Shown here: in pieces, positions 27,136-37,599 of the stretch | Numbering within the stretch: position 1 is the stretch's first letter | Layout: the number at the start of each line of letters is the position of its first letter | Source of the DNA: Thaumasiovibrio occultus | GTDB taxonomy: Bacteria > Pseudomonadota > Gammaproteobacteria > Enterobacterales > Vibrionaceae | DNA length: 64,000 bases | Reading direction: 5' to 3' | Assembly: GCA_019703815.1 (NCBI GenBank) | Contig: AP023052.1 | Location: forward strand, 2,170,001-2,234,000 | Notes under the pieces: generated by a model | What the model saw: only the letters and a program-made list of their open reading frames with translations | Told to the model about the DNA's origin: nothing | Database searches by the model: none | Translations under genes and position numbers: made by a program

Positions 27136-27164
27136 ATTATCTGACATTGGTAAATCAATTGCAA
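27136..27164 (-). promoter_or_regulatory. Candidate ffs promoter
   Basis: Minus strand: -35 TTGCAA (27164-27159), 17-bp spacer, -10 GATAAT (27141-27136). The predicted start gives a leader of about 30 nt before the mature 5' end, in keeping with RNase P processing of 4.5S RNA. A palindrome TTAAGGC-ATC-GCCTTAA (27113-27129) lies in the leader. Confidence 0.55.
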
Positions 27165-27246
27165 GCAATCACCGCGCGCTTGACGCCTAAGTGCACAGAG
27201 ATTAAACAATTGTGCTCATTTAGCAGGTGAATATCAGCAAGCCGCG

Positions 27247-27978
27247 CTAATACTCTTCATTGAGCTCTTCCGATAAGTATTCACCGATCCACGCACTGCT
27301 TAACACCAGCAACCAGCACACAATAATGGTTTGCGGGACGGTGCTTGGAAACGCCACGACCAGCGTCGCAAACGCGATGGTCGGTAACACCCAGCATAGC
27401 TTTTCCACCCATTCACGATGTTTGCTGTTGCCAATGGTTTGCAACGCGACCATCACCCCCACTAACGTCAAACCCGCTAATGCGGCATGGGCTTGTCCGC
27501 TAAGCGCGACTGGAATGGCCATGCCCACAGACCACAGGGGGTTCACCATCGCTGCTCGCCAACTGCGCGCGGCCAACCATGCGCCACACACGCCAAGCAT
27601 TTGCCCTATCGTTAGCAAGCCTTCGCCTGCCAACTTTCCATCTTGCTGCAGTGCAATGATGCCAGCGTACATGGCAACAACAATAATGGCGATCAGCAAA
27701 CCGAGTTGCCACGAGGCACGCTTGGAGAAAATGACTTGAATGGCGGGGAAGAACATCAAAATACTGATAGAGAGTGACAAGGGCTGCTGGCTAAGTCCTG
27801 TGCTGTAGAGCGCCACGGCACCCAACATCAACCACGATGCCACCCCACCGGCTTGCACTATCCAAATAGCGGGGATCGCGAGCGCAAACAAGGGTAAGCT
27901 AGAAACATCAATCGTCAGCGCGAGAACGCTCAATATGGACAAAACAATCGCGCTGGCTACCCATAAGGTCAGCTGCAT
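27247..27978 (-). CDS. Polytopic inner-membrane protein, unknown function
   Basis: 243 residues from ATG 27978, chosen because AGGAGG lies 5 nt upstream; a longer frame to 28047 has none. About seven to eight hydrophobic helices and very short loops, Ala/Val/Leu/Ile-rich, with an acidic C-terminus (YLSEELNEEY). No transporter signature recognised. Divergent from the ybaZ-like gene and just upstream of ffs on the same strand, with a 150-bp gap. Confidence 0.8.
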   Translation of the reverse strand: MQLTLWVASAIVLSILSVLALTIDVSSLPLFALAIPAIWIVQAGGVASWLMLGAVALYSTGLSQQPLSLSISILMFFPAIQVIFSKRASWQLGLLIAIIVVAMYAGIIALQQDGKLAGEGLLTIGQMLGVCGAWLAARSWRAAMVNPLWSVGMAIPVALSGQAHAALAGLTLVGVMVALQTIGNSKHREWVEKLCWVLPTIAFATLVVAFPSTVPQTIIVCWLLVLSSAWIGEYLSEELNEEY

Positions 27979-28089
27979 ACATCCTCCTTTTTGGCGGCCT
28001 ATTGCACTGACTGAACAGAAAAGTGTGGGGAAATAAGGTAAATTCAATCAGCTCGTCGTCGCCGCTCAACATCCTGTCGAGATAACACT

Positions 28090-28404
28090 ATGGCTATCAA
28101 TATGAACGAATTCGCGCAACAAATCTACGCCATTTTGCAACAAACCCCTTACGGCAGAGTGGTTACTTATGGCGATATCGCCAAACTGGCCGGCTATCCT
28201 GGCTATGCGCGACACGTGGGAAAAGTGCTTGCATCGTTGCCTTCTGAGACCCAACTGCCTTGGTATCGCGTTATCAATAGCCAAGGAAAAATCTCATTAA
28301 CTGCGGGGGATGCAGAAAGACAAAAAAATGCCCTCACAATGGAGGGCATTCATTTTGAAGAAAATCGTGTCATTAATTTCAGACAGCTTCGCTGGATTAT
28401 TTAA
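28090..28404 (+). CDS. ybaZ: Alkyltransferase-like protein (ATL, MGMT family, no acceptor Cys)
   Basis: 104 residues. MGMT C-terminal domain alone: PYGRVVTYGDIAKLAGYPGYARHVGKVLAS (DNA-binding HTH with Arg finger) and LPWYRVINSQGKIS, where the usual PCHRV active-site Cys is replaced by Trp. Such ATL proteins bind O6-alkylguanine and flag it for nucleotide excision repair; they cannot transfer the alkyl group. The neighbourhood (ffs, ybaY-like, tesB) matches E. coli ybaZ. Confidence 0.92.
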   Translation: MAINMNEFAQQIYAILQQTPYGRVVTYGDIAKLAGYPGYARHVGKVLASLPSETQLPWYRVINSQGKISLTAGDAERQKNALTMEGIHFEENRVINFRQLRWII

Positions 28405-28469
28405 CAGCGATTTAACTTGACACTGACAATATAAAAACAGACTTTATTGTTTGTTTTTCGGTGCAGTGA

Positions 28470-28889
28470 TTAATTCACCTTCACCAAAAGCAAATTCATT
28501 ATTTCCGTATTTTCTGGATCGGTGATAACGCGATATTGAGTATCGGTAATAAACCACAGCTTACCGTCTACTTCTATTCTCGCACTCACTGCATATGTAT
28601 GATTCGGCCTAATTTTGTCGCGATCAAAACTTAGTGCATAAGATAATGGCACTTGTTCACCGCGAGATAAAAATACATGCTGACTAATAACCTCTGCAGC
28701 CACATCCATTTTTGAGACATCCTGGAGACTTACGGTTATTTTTGCATCATCAGGCAATGCAATCCGTTCACGGTACATTACTTCACCAGTGACTTGACCT
28801 CGTTGATTGTCTGCAATCACAATTGAAGTACAAGCAGTAATGATCAATGCTGCTATCAGGCCGATAGTTAAAGACAGCATCTTTTTCAT
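28470..28889 (-). CDS. ybaY: YbaY-family lipoprotein
   Basis: 139 residues. Lipoprotein signal peptide MKKMLSLTIGLIAALIITAC with lipobox Cys at about residue 20. The mature part is a small beta-sandwich of the YbaY/META-linked type: VTGEVMYRERIALPDDAKITVSLQDVS ... VPLSYALSFDRDKIRPNHTYAVSARIEVDGKLWFITDTQYRVIT. Function unknown; likely periplasmic face of an envelope membrane. It is convergent with ybaZ and divergent from tesB. Confidence 0.88.
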   Translation of the reverse strand: MKKMLSLTIGLIAALIITACTSIVIADNQRGQVTGEVMYRERIALPDDAKITVSLQDVSKMDVAAEVISQHVFLSRGEQVPLSYALSFDRDKIRPNHTYAVSARIEVDGKLWFITDTQYRVITDPENTEIMNLLLVKVN

Positions 28890-29027
28890 CAGGACAACCT
28901 CGTATTTCTATGCTCTAGAAAGCATATTATTATTTGTTAACTCGTGTATGCTTTGAATATAAGACAGGACAATATATTTACCGCTTTATTCGCGCACGCC
29001 AATACTACCATGATATAAGGATCATTC

Positions 29028-29888
29028 ATGAGCAAAGAACTGAATGAACTTCTCAATTTGTTAAATTTAGAGCAAATTGAACAAGGTCTTTACCGGGGAC
29101 AGAGTGAGAATCTTGGCTTACCGCAGGTATATGGTGGCCAAGTTATTGGTCAAGCCCTATCTGCTGCAAAAGAGACTGTTGATCCTTCGCGGTTTGTACA
29201 TTCCTTTCATAGCTACTTTTTATTACCGGGCAATCCAGAAAAGCCGATAATTTACGATGTTGAGACACTCCGAGATGGAAAAAGTTTCAGTACTCGCCGC
29301 ATAAAAGCGATCCAAAATGGAAGACCGATCTTCTTTTTGACCGCTTCTTACCAAGAAGATGAACCAGGCTTCGATCATCAAAGCACGATGCCCCCCGTCC
29401 CCGAGCCAGAAAGCTTGCACAGTGAGCAGGAGTTAGCGCTCACCATTGCCCAATTTTTACCGAAAAAACTGCGCGAGACATTTTGCAACGATAAGCCGAT
29501 TGAAGTTCGTCCTGCCGTGGTGGTGAATCCCCTGTCGCCACATCAAGAAGCGCCAACCCAATATTTATGGATACGTGCCAACGGCACCTTGCCAAACAAC
29601 CGCCTGCTTCACCAATATCTTTTGGCATATGCCTCGGATTGGGGCTTTCTCGTCACTGCCCTCCATCCGCACGCCGTGTCTTTGCTCAGCCCGAAAATGC
29701 AGGTGGCGACGATCGATCACAGCATGTGGTTCCATCGTCCATTTAAAATGGATGATTGGTTGTTGTTTGCGATCGACAGCCCATCGGCTAGCGGCAGTCG
29801 CGGCTTTGTGCGAGGGGAAATTTACGATCGCCAAGGTCGTTTAGTGGCCTCAGCAGCCCAAGAAGGATTGATGCGCCAACGCGACTAA
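29028..29888 (+). CDS. tesB: Acyl-CoA thioesterase II
   Basis: 286 residues, the family's usual length. Double hot-dog fold thioesterase that hydrolyses medium- and long-chain acyl-CoA. Visible: [18 protein letters not shown] and [12 protein letters not shown] in the first hot-dog, [57 protein letters not shown] in the second, with the Asp/Ser-Thr/Gln catalytic set. ATG 29028 follows AAGGA. Confidence 0.95.
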   Translation: MSKELNELLNLLNLEQIEQGLYRGQSENLGLPQVYGGQVIGQALSAAKETVDPSRFVHSFHSYFLLPGNPEKPIIYDVETLRDGKSFSTRRIKAIQNGRPIFFLTASYQEDEPGFDHQSTMPPVPEPESLHSEQELALTIAQFLPKKLRETFCNDKPIEVRPAVVVNPLSPHQEAPTQYLWIRANGTLPNNRLLHQYLLAYASDWGFLVTALHPHAVSLLSPKMQVATIDHSMWFHRPFKMDDWLLFAIDSPSASGSRGFVRGEIYDRQGRLVASAAQEGLMRQRD

Positions 29889-29951
29889 ACTTGGCGTTGA
29901 CAGCATGTAACCAAAGAGTATCCTGACATTTTTCCAGCCTGTGGATTGATT

Positions 29952-30629
29952 ATGAGCAAAGCCGTTGTTGTATTTAGTGGAGGACAAGACTCTACTACCT
30001 GTTTGCTAGATGCCTTAAACCGATTTGATGAGGTGCATTGCGTCACATTCGACTATGGGCAACGCCATGATGGCGAAATTCAAGCAGCAGAGCGCATTTG
30101 TCAGCAGCTGGGTGTGCCGGTTCATAAAGTGTTAGATGTTGGCCTGCTGAATCAATTGGCGATCAGCTCCCTAACTCGCGATAACATCGCAGTGTCACAC
30201 GAGCTAATGGACAACGGTTTACCCAATTCATTTGTGCCGGGGCGTAATATCTTGTTTCTTACCTTAACAGGGATCTACGCCTATCAAGTTGGCGCTGACA
30301 CCATTATTACTGGGGTTTGTGAAACCGACTTTTCCGGCTACCCAGATTGCCGCGACGAGTTCGTGAAAGCGCTGAATAAGGCGCTCGAGCTTGGCATGGA
30401 TCGCCCACTGATAATTGAGACGCCATTAATGTGGCTCAACAAAGCGCAAACCTGGGCACTGGCAGACAAACTGGGGCGACTCGATTTTGTCCGTCAGCAA
30501 ACACTCACCTGTTATAACGGCGTGATTGGTGACGGGTGTGGCGATTGCCCGTCGTGCGATTTGCGAAAAGCGGGGCTAGAGAGCTATTTAGCCGACAAAG
30601 ACGCGATTCTAGCGTCCTTGTCTCGCTAA
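29952..30629 (+). CDS. queC: 7-cyano-7-deazaguanine synthase
   Basis: 225 residues from ATG 29952. Converts 7-carboxy-7-deazaguanine to preQ0 with ATP and ammonia, in queuosine biosynthesis. PP-loop ATPase motif [17 protein letters not shown] at the N-terminus, [27 protein letters not shown], and C-terminal zinc cysteines in [21 protein letters not shown]. No preQ1 riboswitch was recognised in the 60-bp gap to tesB. Confidence 0.97.
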   Translation: MSKAVVVFSGGQDSTTCLLDALNRFDEVHCVTFDYGQRHDGEIQAAERICQQLGVPVHKVLDVGLLNQLAISSLTRDNIAVSHELMDNGLPNSFVPGRNILFLTLTGIYAYQVGADTIITGVCETDFSGYPDCRDEFVKALNKALELGMDRPLIIETPLMWLNKAQTWALADKLGRLDFVRQQTLTCYNGVIGDGCGDCPSCDLRKAGLESYLADKDAILASLSR

Positions 30630-30650
30630 CCTACAACAGAGAATAGAATG

Positions 30651-30680
30651 AAAAAAGTCGGCGATTACGCCGACTTTTTA
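30651..30680. terminator. Bidirectional terminator between queC and comEA-like gene
   Basis: AAAAAGTCGGCG-loop-CGCCGACTTTTT, with A- and T-runs on both sides, between convergent genes. Confidence 0.92.
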
Positions 30681-30684
30681 CTGC

Positions 30685-30978
30685 TTACTCTAGCACGATA
30701 CGTTCAAGGTTCTTGGCTAACGTCGCATCCCCAATGCCTTTGACGTTAACGAGATCTTCAACCGCACTAAACGCCCCATTCGCTTCGCGATACTCGACAA
30801 TTGCGCGGGCTTTTTCTTCCCCAATACCGGTCAGCAACAAATCTAACTCTTCCAATGTCGCGGTATTAATGTTCACCGTGACAATTTCAGGAGCGGTTTC
30901 ACCTGCGTTGTCTGCCGCGATAGCGAGGGGGCTTGACACCATCAACACCAATGCGAAAACTGCGATCAATTTTTTCAT
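30685..30978 (-). CDS. ComEA-like helix-hairpin-helix DNA-binding protein
   Basis: 97 residues from ATG 30978 (AGGAAGA upstream; longer frame to 31041 rejected). Sec signal peptide MKKLIAVFALVLMVSSPLAIAA, then two HhH motifs: VNINTATLEELDLLLTGIGEEKARAIVEYREANGAF and VEDLVNVKGIGDATLAKNLERI. Periplasmic dsDNA binding for natural transformation is the established role of the Vibrio homologue; E. coli's counterpart at this locus is ybaV. Confidence 0.93.
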   Translation of the reverse strand: MKKLIAVFALVLMVSSPLAIAADNAGETAPEIVTVNINTATLEELDLLLTGIGEEKARAIVEYREANGAFSAVEDLVNVKGIGDATLAKNLERIVLE

Positions 30979-31108
30979 TTTACTATCTTCCTTATACTTA
31001 TAAATGACTGACTTAAAACAAATTGTCCTAGCCGACATCACGTAGAAATACGTTTGTTCGGCTCATTCATACTAGGAAGAGATTTGTGCTGAGAATTTTG
31101 TTTATTGA

Positions 31109-31144
31109 TCAAAAAAAGGCCCAGCTCGAAAGAGCCAGGCCTTA
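31109..31144 (-). terminator. Rho-independent terminator of ppiD
   Basis: Minus strand: AAGGCCTGGCTC-loop-GAGCTGGGCCTT followed by T7, 35 bp after the ppiD stop. Confidence 0.85.
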
Positions 31145-31177
31145 CAAAAATATCGGTTACATCAAGACGTGAGACAA

Positions 31178-33019
31178 CTAGATATTGATCTCGATTTTCG
31201 CGTCTTTCTCTAACTGCTCAACCAACAAGATCGCAATCTGCTCCATTTCTTGTTGAGTGATTTGAGTTGTTTTACCCGCAACCAGTGAAGGCGATGTTTC
31301 GCCGTCTGCCACTGAATCGACAGCAAACAACACAACGTCACCATTCAGTTGTGCAGCTTGGCCGTAGTTCGGCTTACCATCAACCGGTTTCGCTAGCGCA
31401 AATGCAGCATTCGCAACAACAGGGTTTGGACCCGCACGTGTATAGGCAATCGCAGCGCCAAATTCAGCACCGCTTAAATCGTCTGAAGCAAACGCAGCAA
31501 GCAGCTCAGTGGCTTTATCTTTTACGATAGTGCGAGCTTGATCCATCGCCAAAGCTTGGCGTACTTCTGATTCAACAGTTTCCAACGGCAGGATTTCTTC
31601 TGCGCGGCTGTCTTCAACACGCAAGACCATTGCCTGCTCATCATTCAAATCAAGAACGAAAGAGTTGTAACCTTCGTCTTTCACTTCACTGTTGAACATC
31701 GCTTTTTGCACGTCTGGTAAAGCAAAGATGCCGGTGGCATTGTTACGCGAAATAAAGTCCGTGGTTTGAATCGCAAGACCTGTTGCTTCAGCTGCCGGCG
31801 CTAGTGATTGAGATTCGTTGAAAGTAACCGTGGTCAAGGTCTCTTTCACTTCATCAAAGCGCGCCAAAATACCTTCTTGTTGCAACACTGCACGGATCTT
31901 ATCTTGGACCGCAGCGAGAGGCTGAGTAGTTGCATCTTGGCGACCAGTACGCGCAAGGATCTTAAAGCCTTCCTTGTTTTCAATGATCGCTGAACGTTGA
32001 CCATCTTCTGTCAGTGCTTTCATATCACTGTCACGGGCATCCGTTGCGATCCAACCTAAATCACCACCTGCAGCACCGGTGAAGAAATCTTCAGACTTGC
32101 TTTGCGCTACCGAGGCAAAGTCGGCACCTGCCGCAAGCTCTGCATCAATCGCTTCGATTTTTTCACGCGCAGCGTCGTCGTTACCTAGCACGACAATCTG
32201 GCTGTAACGGTATTGCTCAGGCTGGTAATAGTTAGTCGCGTTCTGCTCGTAGTAAGTTTGAATCGCTTCATCCGAAACCTCAACGGAGTCAGCCAACTCA
32301 CCGGCGGTCAATAGGATGTATGACAGTTTCACCGCTTCTGGTTGCGTGAACAGCGCTTTGTTCTCTTCGTAGAACGCATCAACGGTGGCTTGATCCAGCG
32401 TTATCTTAGCCGCTTCGTCAATCACCGACAGCGTCATCGTGCGTAGTTCGCGAGTTTGACCTTCAAGCGCTAGCGCTGACGTCACTTCGTTTTCCAACGC
32501 AAACTCAGTACCGAAAATAGCGTTACGCAACATACCGATATTCAGTTGCTCACGGATCGACTCCGCGTACTGGTCTGGCGTTTGACCACCGCGCGCAACT
32601 TGCTCTTGGAAACGTTTGTTGTCGAACTTGCCATCAATAAAGAATTGCTGCTGCTGCAAGATAACTTCTTCAACTTGCTTGTCGGTCGCATGCAAACCAA
32701 GCTCTTGCGCGTATTGCGTTAGCAACACTTGGTTGATCATTTGAGTCAAGATATCGCGACGAAATTGCGCCTGAAAATCTTGGTTAGCGTACTGCTCAAT
32801 GAAAGCTTCGCCAACGGTACGTTGATAGTAGTTTCGAGCGTTATCAACGCTAGAGTTCAACTCGCGAATACTAATCTCTTGGCCATTGACCTTAGCGGCG
32901 TAGTTACCACCACTGAGCACCATTTGGCCAACGCCTGCGAAAATGAACGAGATAATGATGAGGCTGAAGATAATTTTAACAGCAATGCTGTTAACACCTT
33001 CACGTAGACGATCCATCAT
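31178..33019 (-). CDS. ppiD: Periplasmic SurA-like chaperone/peptidyl-prolyl isomerase
   Basis: 613 residues. N-terminal membrane anchor (about 14-34, VKIIFSLIIISFIFAGVGQMVL), SurA-N-like chaperone domain, a parvulin domain (about 265-355, YSQIVVLGNDDAAREKIEAIDAELAAGADFASVAQSKSED ... GGDLGWIATD) and a second degenerate one. Assists proteins leaving SecYEG. Order ppiD-hupB-lon matches E. coli. Confidence 0.95.
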   Translation of the reverse strand: MMDRLREGVNSIAVKIIFSLIIISFIFAGVGQMVLSGGNYAAKVNGQEISIRELNSSVDNARNYYQRTVGEAFIEQYANQDFQAQFRRDILTQMINQVLLTQYAQELGLHATDKQVEEVILQQQQFFIDGKFDNKRFQEQVARGGQTPDQYAESIREQLNIGMLRNAIFGTEFALENEVTSALALEGQTRELRTMTLSVIDEAAKITLDQATVDAFYEENKALFTQPEAVKLSYILLTAGELADSVEVSDEAIQTYYEQNATNYYQPEQYRYSQIVVLGNDDAAREKIEAIDAELAAGADFASVAQSKSEDFFTGAAGGDLGWIATDARDSDMKALTEDGQRSAIIENKEGFKILARTGRQDATTQPLAAVQDKIRAVLQQEGILARFDEVKETLTTVTFNESQSLAPAAEATGLAIQTTDFISRNNATGIFALPDVQKAMFNSEVKDEGYNSFVLDLNDEQAMVLRVEDSRAEEILPLETVESEVRQALAMDQARTIVKDKATELLAAFASDDLSGAEFGAAIAYTRAGPNPVVANAAFALAKPVDGKPNYGQAAQLNGDVVLFAVDSVADGETSPSLVAGKTTQITQQEMEQIAILLVEQLEKDAKIEINI

Positions 33020-33149
33020 AATGTTGACGATTCCTCGATAAGGTCCGCTCTACTATTTTTCGTCAACCCAGCATGAGGTTGGGCCGAGCTACAGTATAAC
33101 GCTGCCACCGGCAGCAAAGCTGGCGAAAAATAATACAGCACGACAAATA

Positions 33150-33178
33150 AACAAAAAGCGCACCAAGCGATGCGCTAA
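33150..33178 (-). terminator. Rho-independent terminator of hupB
   Basis: Minus strand GCGCATCGCTTGGTGCGC followed by TTTTTG, about 80 bp after hupB. Confidence 0.8.
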
Positions 33179-33254
33179 ATCATAGACTCGTTATACTAAC
33201 ATCGGTTCCCACGCATCGGAATACGAGGGAACACTTAATTACACGAAGTTCTCG

Positions 33255-33527
33255 TTAGTTGACAGAATCTTTCAGAGACTTACCCGCTTTGAAGCCAGGT
33301 ACTTTTGCCGCAGCGATTTGGATTTCTTTACCCGTTTGTGGGTTACGGCCAGTACGTGCTGCACGCTCGCGTACAGAGAAAGTACCGAAACCAACAAGCG
33401 ATACTGCGTCACCATCTTTCAAGGTATCAGATACTGCTGCGATGAACGCGTCTAGCGCACGGCTCGCTGCTGCTTTTGATAGGTCTGCGTCTGATGCAAT
33501 CTTTTCAACCAATTGAGTTTTATTCAC
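33255..33527 (-). CDS. hupB: DNA-binding protein HU-beta
   Basis: 90 residues. Histone-like nucleoid protein. Start is GTG 33527 with AGGGGA 6 nt upstream. Classic [31 protein letters not shown] helices, [28 protein letters not shown] strand and DNA-grasping arm with the RNPQTG tip, [16 protein letters not shown] end. Confidence 0.97.
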   Translation of the reverse strand: MNKTQLVEKIASDADLSKAAASRALDAFIAAVSDTLKDGDAVSLVGFGTFSVRERAARTGRNPQTGKEIQIAAAKVPGFKAGKSLKDSVN

Positions 33528-33649
33528 GTTAGTTCCCCTTATGTAATTCTAACCCTCTTCCTTGATGAAGAGGAAACTGCGAGTAACTGGAAGACATCAT
33601 TCCTATTAATAAGTCTTCCAAAAAAGCGTTGATTAACCTTATAACGGCA

Positions 33650-33693
33650 CAAAAAAACGCTGACAAGATTTTTATCACTATCAGCGTTTTTTC
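33650..33693 (-). terminator. Rho-independent terminator of lon
   Basis: Inverted repeat AACGCTGA ... TCAGCGTT with flanking A- and T-runs, 6 bp after lon. It separates lon from hupB. Confidence 0.88.
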
Positions 33694-33698
33694 ATTAA

Positions 33699-36071
33699 TT
33701 AACTTTGCTTTACATCACTCTTTTCTGTCTTCACCAGCTCGATTCCCAGTGGATTATTGAGCAATGCGAGTTGTAACACATCGTCAATCCACTGTACTGG
33801 GTGAATAGAAAGGTCCGCTTTGACATTGTCTGGAATTTCTTCAAGATCACGTGCGTTTTCTTTCGGAATAATAACCGTCTTAATGCCACCACGGTGAGCT
33901 GCAAGCAACTTCTCTTTCAAACCGCCAATCGGTAGTACTTCACCACGTAAAGTGATCTCGCCTGTCATGGCAACGTCAGCTTTTACTGGATTCCCTGTCA
34001 AAGTTGACACTAATGCGGTACACATCGCAATACCAGCACTTGGGCCATCTTTTGGTGTCGCACCTTCTGGGACGTGAACGTGAATATCACGCTTTTCATA
34101 GAAGTCTGGGTTAATGCCCAGTTTCTCAGCACGGGTACGAACCACGGTCATTGCCGCTTGAATCGACTCTTGCATCACATCGCCCAGTGAGCCTGTGTAA
34201 GCTAGCTTACCCTTGCCCGGCATCGATTCACTTTCGATGGTCAGCAGATCGCCGCCCACTTCAGTCCATGCCAGACCCACCACTTGACCAATACGGTGAG
34301 TTTCATCCGCCTTACCAAAGTCAAAGCGTTGTACGCCCAAGTAATCTTTCAGATTGTCTTGGCCAATCGTTACATGCTTCACGTCTTTGTTGAGTAGGAT
34401 CTCTTTCACGGCTTTACGGCACAGCTTGGAGATTTCACGCTCTAGGCCACGTACGCCCGCTTCACGGGTGTAGTAACGGATGATGCCAACAATAGCGCTG
34501 TCTTCAATGGTGATCTCTTTCTCTTTCAGGCCATTGCGCGCAATTTGCTTGGTCACTAAGTGACGCTTGGCAATGTTGAGTTTCTCGTCTTCGGTATAAC
34601 CCGACAAACGGATCACTTCCATACGGTCAAGCAAAGGCCCTGGGATATTCATCGAGTTCGATGTGGCGACAAACATCACATCAGACAGATCGTAATCCAC
34701 TTCTAGGTAGTGATCGTTAAACGCATTGTTTTGCTCTGGATCCAACACCTCCAACAGTGCAGAAGCTGGATCGCCACGCATGTCAGAAGACATTTTGTCG
34801 ATTTCATCGAGCAAGAACAGCGGGTTTTTCACCCCGACCTTGGCCATTTTCTGGATCAGCTTACCCGGTAGCGAGCCGATATAGGTACGACGGTGACCAC
34901 GAATTTCCGCTTCATCACGTACGCCACCTAGCGCCATACGGGTGTATTTACGCCCAGTTGCTTTGGCAATCGACTGACCTAGGGAGGTTTTACCGACACC
35001 TGGAGGACCGACAAGGCAAAGAATCGGCCCTTTTAGCTTATTGATTCGGTTTTGTACCGCGAGGTACTCAAGAATACGCTCTTTAACGCGCTCAAGGCCG
35101 TAGTGATCTTCATTGAGGATCTCTTCTGCACTTGCCAGGTTCTTTTTCACCTTAGAGCGTTTGTGCCAAGGCACATTGACCATCCAATCGATATAGCTGC
35201 GCACCACCGTAGCTTCTGCCGACATCGGTGACATCATTTTCAGCTTTTGCAGCTCTTGCTCGGTTTTTTCCTTCGCTTCGGCTGGCATTTTTGCTTCGTC
35301 GATTTTTTGCTTCAGCGTTTCAAACTCATCCGGCGCATCATCCAGCTCACCCAGCTCTTTCTGGATAGCTTTCATCTGCTCGTTGAGGTAGTACTCACGC
35401 TGGCTCTTTTCCATCTGTTTCTTAACGCGACCACGGATGCGCTTCTCAACCTGTAGCAGGTCGATTTCCGACTCCATCATCGCCATCAAGAATTCAAGAC
35501 GTTCAACGATATCAACAATTTCGAGGACTTGTTGCTTGTCCGATAGCTTCAATGGCATGTGCGCGGCAATGGTATCCGCCAAGCGCGCTGCTTCATCAAT
35601 ACCGGACAGAGAGGTCAATACCTCTGGCGGGATCTTCTTGTTCAGTTTGATAAAGCCTTCAAACTGACCAAGCGCCGTACGCACGAGCACCTCTTCTTCA
35701 CGCTCATCCATTTCTGGCGTTGGCAAGAATTGGGCTTCGGCTTGGAAGAAGTCGTCTTCGTACAAGTGCTCAATCGAAGCACGTTGTAGACCTTCTACCA
35801 GCACTTTCACTGTGCCGTCAGGCAGTTTCAGCAGTTGCAAAATCGTCGCAACTGTACCGACACCGTAAAGATCTTCCAGAGCAGGATCTTCGGTTGCTGC
35901 ATCGCGCTGGGCCACCAACAAGACTTGCTTGTTATTGTCCATCGCGGCTTCTAAACAACGAATTGATTTATCACGCCCCACAAATAGGGGGATCACCATG
36001 TGCGGATACACCACTACATCACGAAGTGGTAGAACCGGGATTTCAATGCGCTCAGAACGCTCCAAGTTCAT
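33699..36071 (-). CDS. lon: ATP-dependent protease Lon
   Basis: 790 residues, usual length. Cytoplasmic AAA+ serine protease for misfolded and regulatory proteins. N-terminal LonN domain (PVLPLRDVVVYPHMVIPLFVGR), Walker A CLVGPPGVGKTSLGQS, Walker B LFLLDEIDK, and the C-terminal Ser-Lys protease with PKDGPSAGIAM (Ser) and LPIGGLKEKLLAAHRGG (Lys). Start ATG 36071 has GGAAGAGAG upstream. Confidence 0.98.
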   Translation of the reverse strand: MNLERSERIEIPVLPLRDVVVYPHMVIPLFVGRDKSIRCLEAAMDNNKQVLLVAQRDAATEDPALEDLYGVGTVATILQLLKLPDGTVKVLVEGLQRASIEHLYEDDFFQAEAQFLPTPEMDEREEEVLVRTALGQFEGFIKLNKKIPPEVLTSLSGIDEAARLADTIAAHMPLKLSDKQQVLEIVDIVERLEFLMAMMESEIDLLQVEKRIRGRVKKQMEKSQREYYLNEQMKAIQKELGELDDAPDEFETLKQKIDEAKMPAEAKEKTEQELQKLKMMSPMSAEATVVRSYIDWMVNVPWHKRSKVKKNLASAEEILNEDHYGLERVKERILEYLAVQNRINKLKGPILCLVGPPGVGKTSLGQSIAKATGRKYTRMALGGVRDEAEIRGHRRTYIGSLPGKLIQKMAKVGVKNPLFLLDEIDKMSSDMRGDPASALLEVLDPEQNNAFNDHYLEVDYDLSDVMFVATSNSMNIPGPLLDRMEVIRLSGYTEDEKLNIAKRHLVTKQIARNGLKEKEITIEDSAIVGIIRYYTREAGVRGLEREISKLCRKAVKEILLNKDVKHVTIGQDNLKDYLGVQRFDFGKADETHRIGQVVGLAWTEVGGDLLTIESESMPGKGKLAYTGSLGDVMQESIQAAMTVVRTRAEKLGINPDFYEKRDIHVHVPEGATPKDGPSAGIAMCTALVSTLTGNPVKADVAMTGEITLRGEVLPIGGLKEKLLAAHRGGIKTVIIPKENARDLEEIPDNVKADLSIHPVQWIDDVLQLALLNNPLGIELVKTEKSDVKQS

Positions 36072-36151
36072 ATTATTCTCTCTTCCATTCGGACTCTATA
36101 CTGAGTATATGGGGCTTTAAACGTGAGTTTCAATCATTACAACCAAATGAA

Positions 36152-36181
36152 ATAAAAAAAGGAGGCGATTGCCTCCTTTGT
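36152..36181 (-). terminator. Rho-independent terminator of clpX
   Basis: Minus strand AAAGGAGGC-loop-GCCTCCTTTTTTT, 36 bp after clpX. Confidence 0.92.
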
Positions 36182-36215
36182 TTGCTTAGATTGTCATCAC
36201 TGAGTGACATCTCAG

Positions 36216-37496
36216 TTATTCGGCACCTGCCGCTTGGTTATCGGTGTTCTCGTAGATCAGCAATGGCTCTGATTCACCATTGATCACTGACTCGTCGATA
36301 ACCACTTTGCTAACACCGCTTTGTGATGGCAACTCGTACATAGTATCAAGTAGCGTCGCTTCCACGATTGAACGCAAGCCACGAGCACCAGTTTTACGCT
36401 CCATCGCTTTGCGCGCGATAGCCGTTAGTGCATCATCACGGAACTCAAGATCGACACCTTCAAGCTCCAGAAGCGCTGCATACTGCTTGGTCAACGCATT
36501 CTTTGGCTCACGCAGAATTTGAACTAGCGCCGCTTCATCCAACTCGTTCAAAATAGCCGTTACCGGTAGACGACCGATGAATTCAGGAATAAGACCGTAT
36601 TTCACCAAATCTTCTGGCTCAACTTTCTCAAACAGATCGCTTAGCGTTTGCTTGTTGTCTTTCGAACGGATTTCCGCACCAAAGCCAATGCCAGTACCGG
36701 TGTTTACGCGCTGCTCGATCACTTTATCAAGGCCAGCAAACGCACCACCACAAATGAACAAAATCTTTGAAGTATCGACCTGCAAGAACTCTTGCTGCGG
36801 GTGCTTACGTCCACCTTGTGGCGGCACTGACGCAATCGTACCTTCAATCATTTTCAGCAATGCCTGCTGAACACCTTCGCCCGATACATCACGGGTAATT
36901 GATGGGTTCTCAGACTTGCGAGAAATTTTGTCGATTTCATCGATGTAGACAATGCCGCGCTCAGCTTTCGCGACATCATAATCACATTTCTGCAGCAGTT
37001 TTTGGATGATGTTTTCAACATCTTCACCCACGTAACCTGCTTCGGTCAAAGTGGTTGCATCTGCCATCGTGAACGGGACATCTAGCATGCGAGCTAATGT
37101 TTCCGCCAACAACGTCTTACCGCTACCTGTTGGACCGATCAACAAAATGTTACTTTTACCTAGTTCAACACCATCACTGTTAGTATCACCGTTTTTCAGG
37201 CGCTTGTAGTGATTGTACACCGCTACTGCTAGAACTTTTTTCGCATGCTCTTGACCGATTACGTAGTCATCAAGATTGGCACGAATTTCTTGCGGCGTAG
37301 GAAGATCTCGACCGTCGCGTTTTGGCAACACTTCTTGGATTTCTTCGCGAATGATGTCATTGCACAAGTCAACACATTCATCACAAATATACACAGAAGG
37401 ACCAGCGATCAGCTTGCGAACTTCATGTTGGCTTTTTCCGCAGAAAGAACAGTAAAGCAGCTTGCTGCTACCACTTTCTTTTCGCTTATCCGTCAT
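36216..37496 (-). CDS. clpX: ClpXP protease ATP-binding subunit ClpX
   Basis: 426 residues. AAA+ unfoldase that feeds substrates (for example SsrA-tagged proteins) to ClpP. N-terminal zinc domain [11 protein letters not shown] ... [10 protein letters not shown], Walker [13 protein letters not shown], Walker [10 protein letters not shown], the ClpP-docking IGF loop (GIGFGAE) and sensor-2 GARGLRSI are all present. AGAGG precedes the ATG. Gap to clpP is about 100 bp. Confidence 0.98.
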   Translation of the reverse strand: MTDKRKESGSSKLLYCSFCGKSQHEVRKLIAGPSVYICDECVDLCNDIIREEIQEVLPKRDGRDLPTPQEIRANLDDYVIGQEHAKKVLAVAVYNHYKRLKNGDTNSDGVELGKSNILLIGPTGSGKTLLAETLARMLDVPFTMADATTLTEAGYVGEDVENIIQKLLQKCDYDVAKAERGIVYIDEIDKISRKSENPSITRDVSGEGVQQALLKMIEGTIASVPPQGGRKHPQQEFLQVDTSKILFICGGAFAGLDKVIEQRVNTGTGIGFGAEIRSKDNKQTLSDLFEKVEPEDLVKYGLIPEFIGRLPVTAILNELDEAALVQILREPKNALTKQYAALLELEGVDLEFRDDALTAIARKAMERKTGARGLRSIVEATLLDTMYELPSQSGVSKVVIDESVINGESEPLLIYENTDNQAAGAE

Positions 37497-37599
37497 TCGC
37501 TAACCTCTTTTGGACTTTACGTCCGATTATTACTTATGCTTTGAGTTTACAACAACTCGGCTGACTTTGCGCATCCTGACATGCAGCATGCGAGGTATC

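Noticed and set aside
28320-28352. Terminator-like hairpin TGCCCTC-ACAA-TGGAGGGCA
   Set aside because: Lies inside the ybaZ-like coding sequence and is preceded by A-run coding for Lys codons; not a gene end on either strand.
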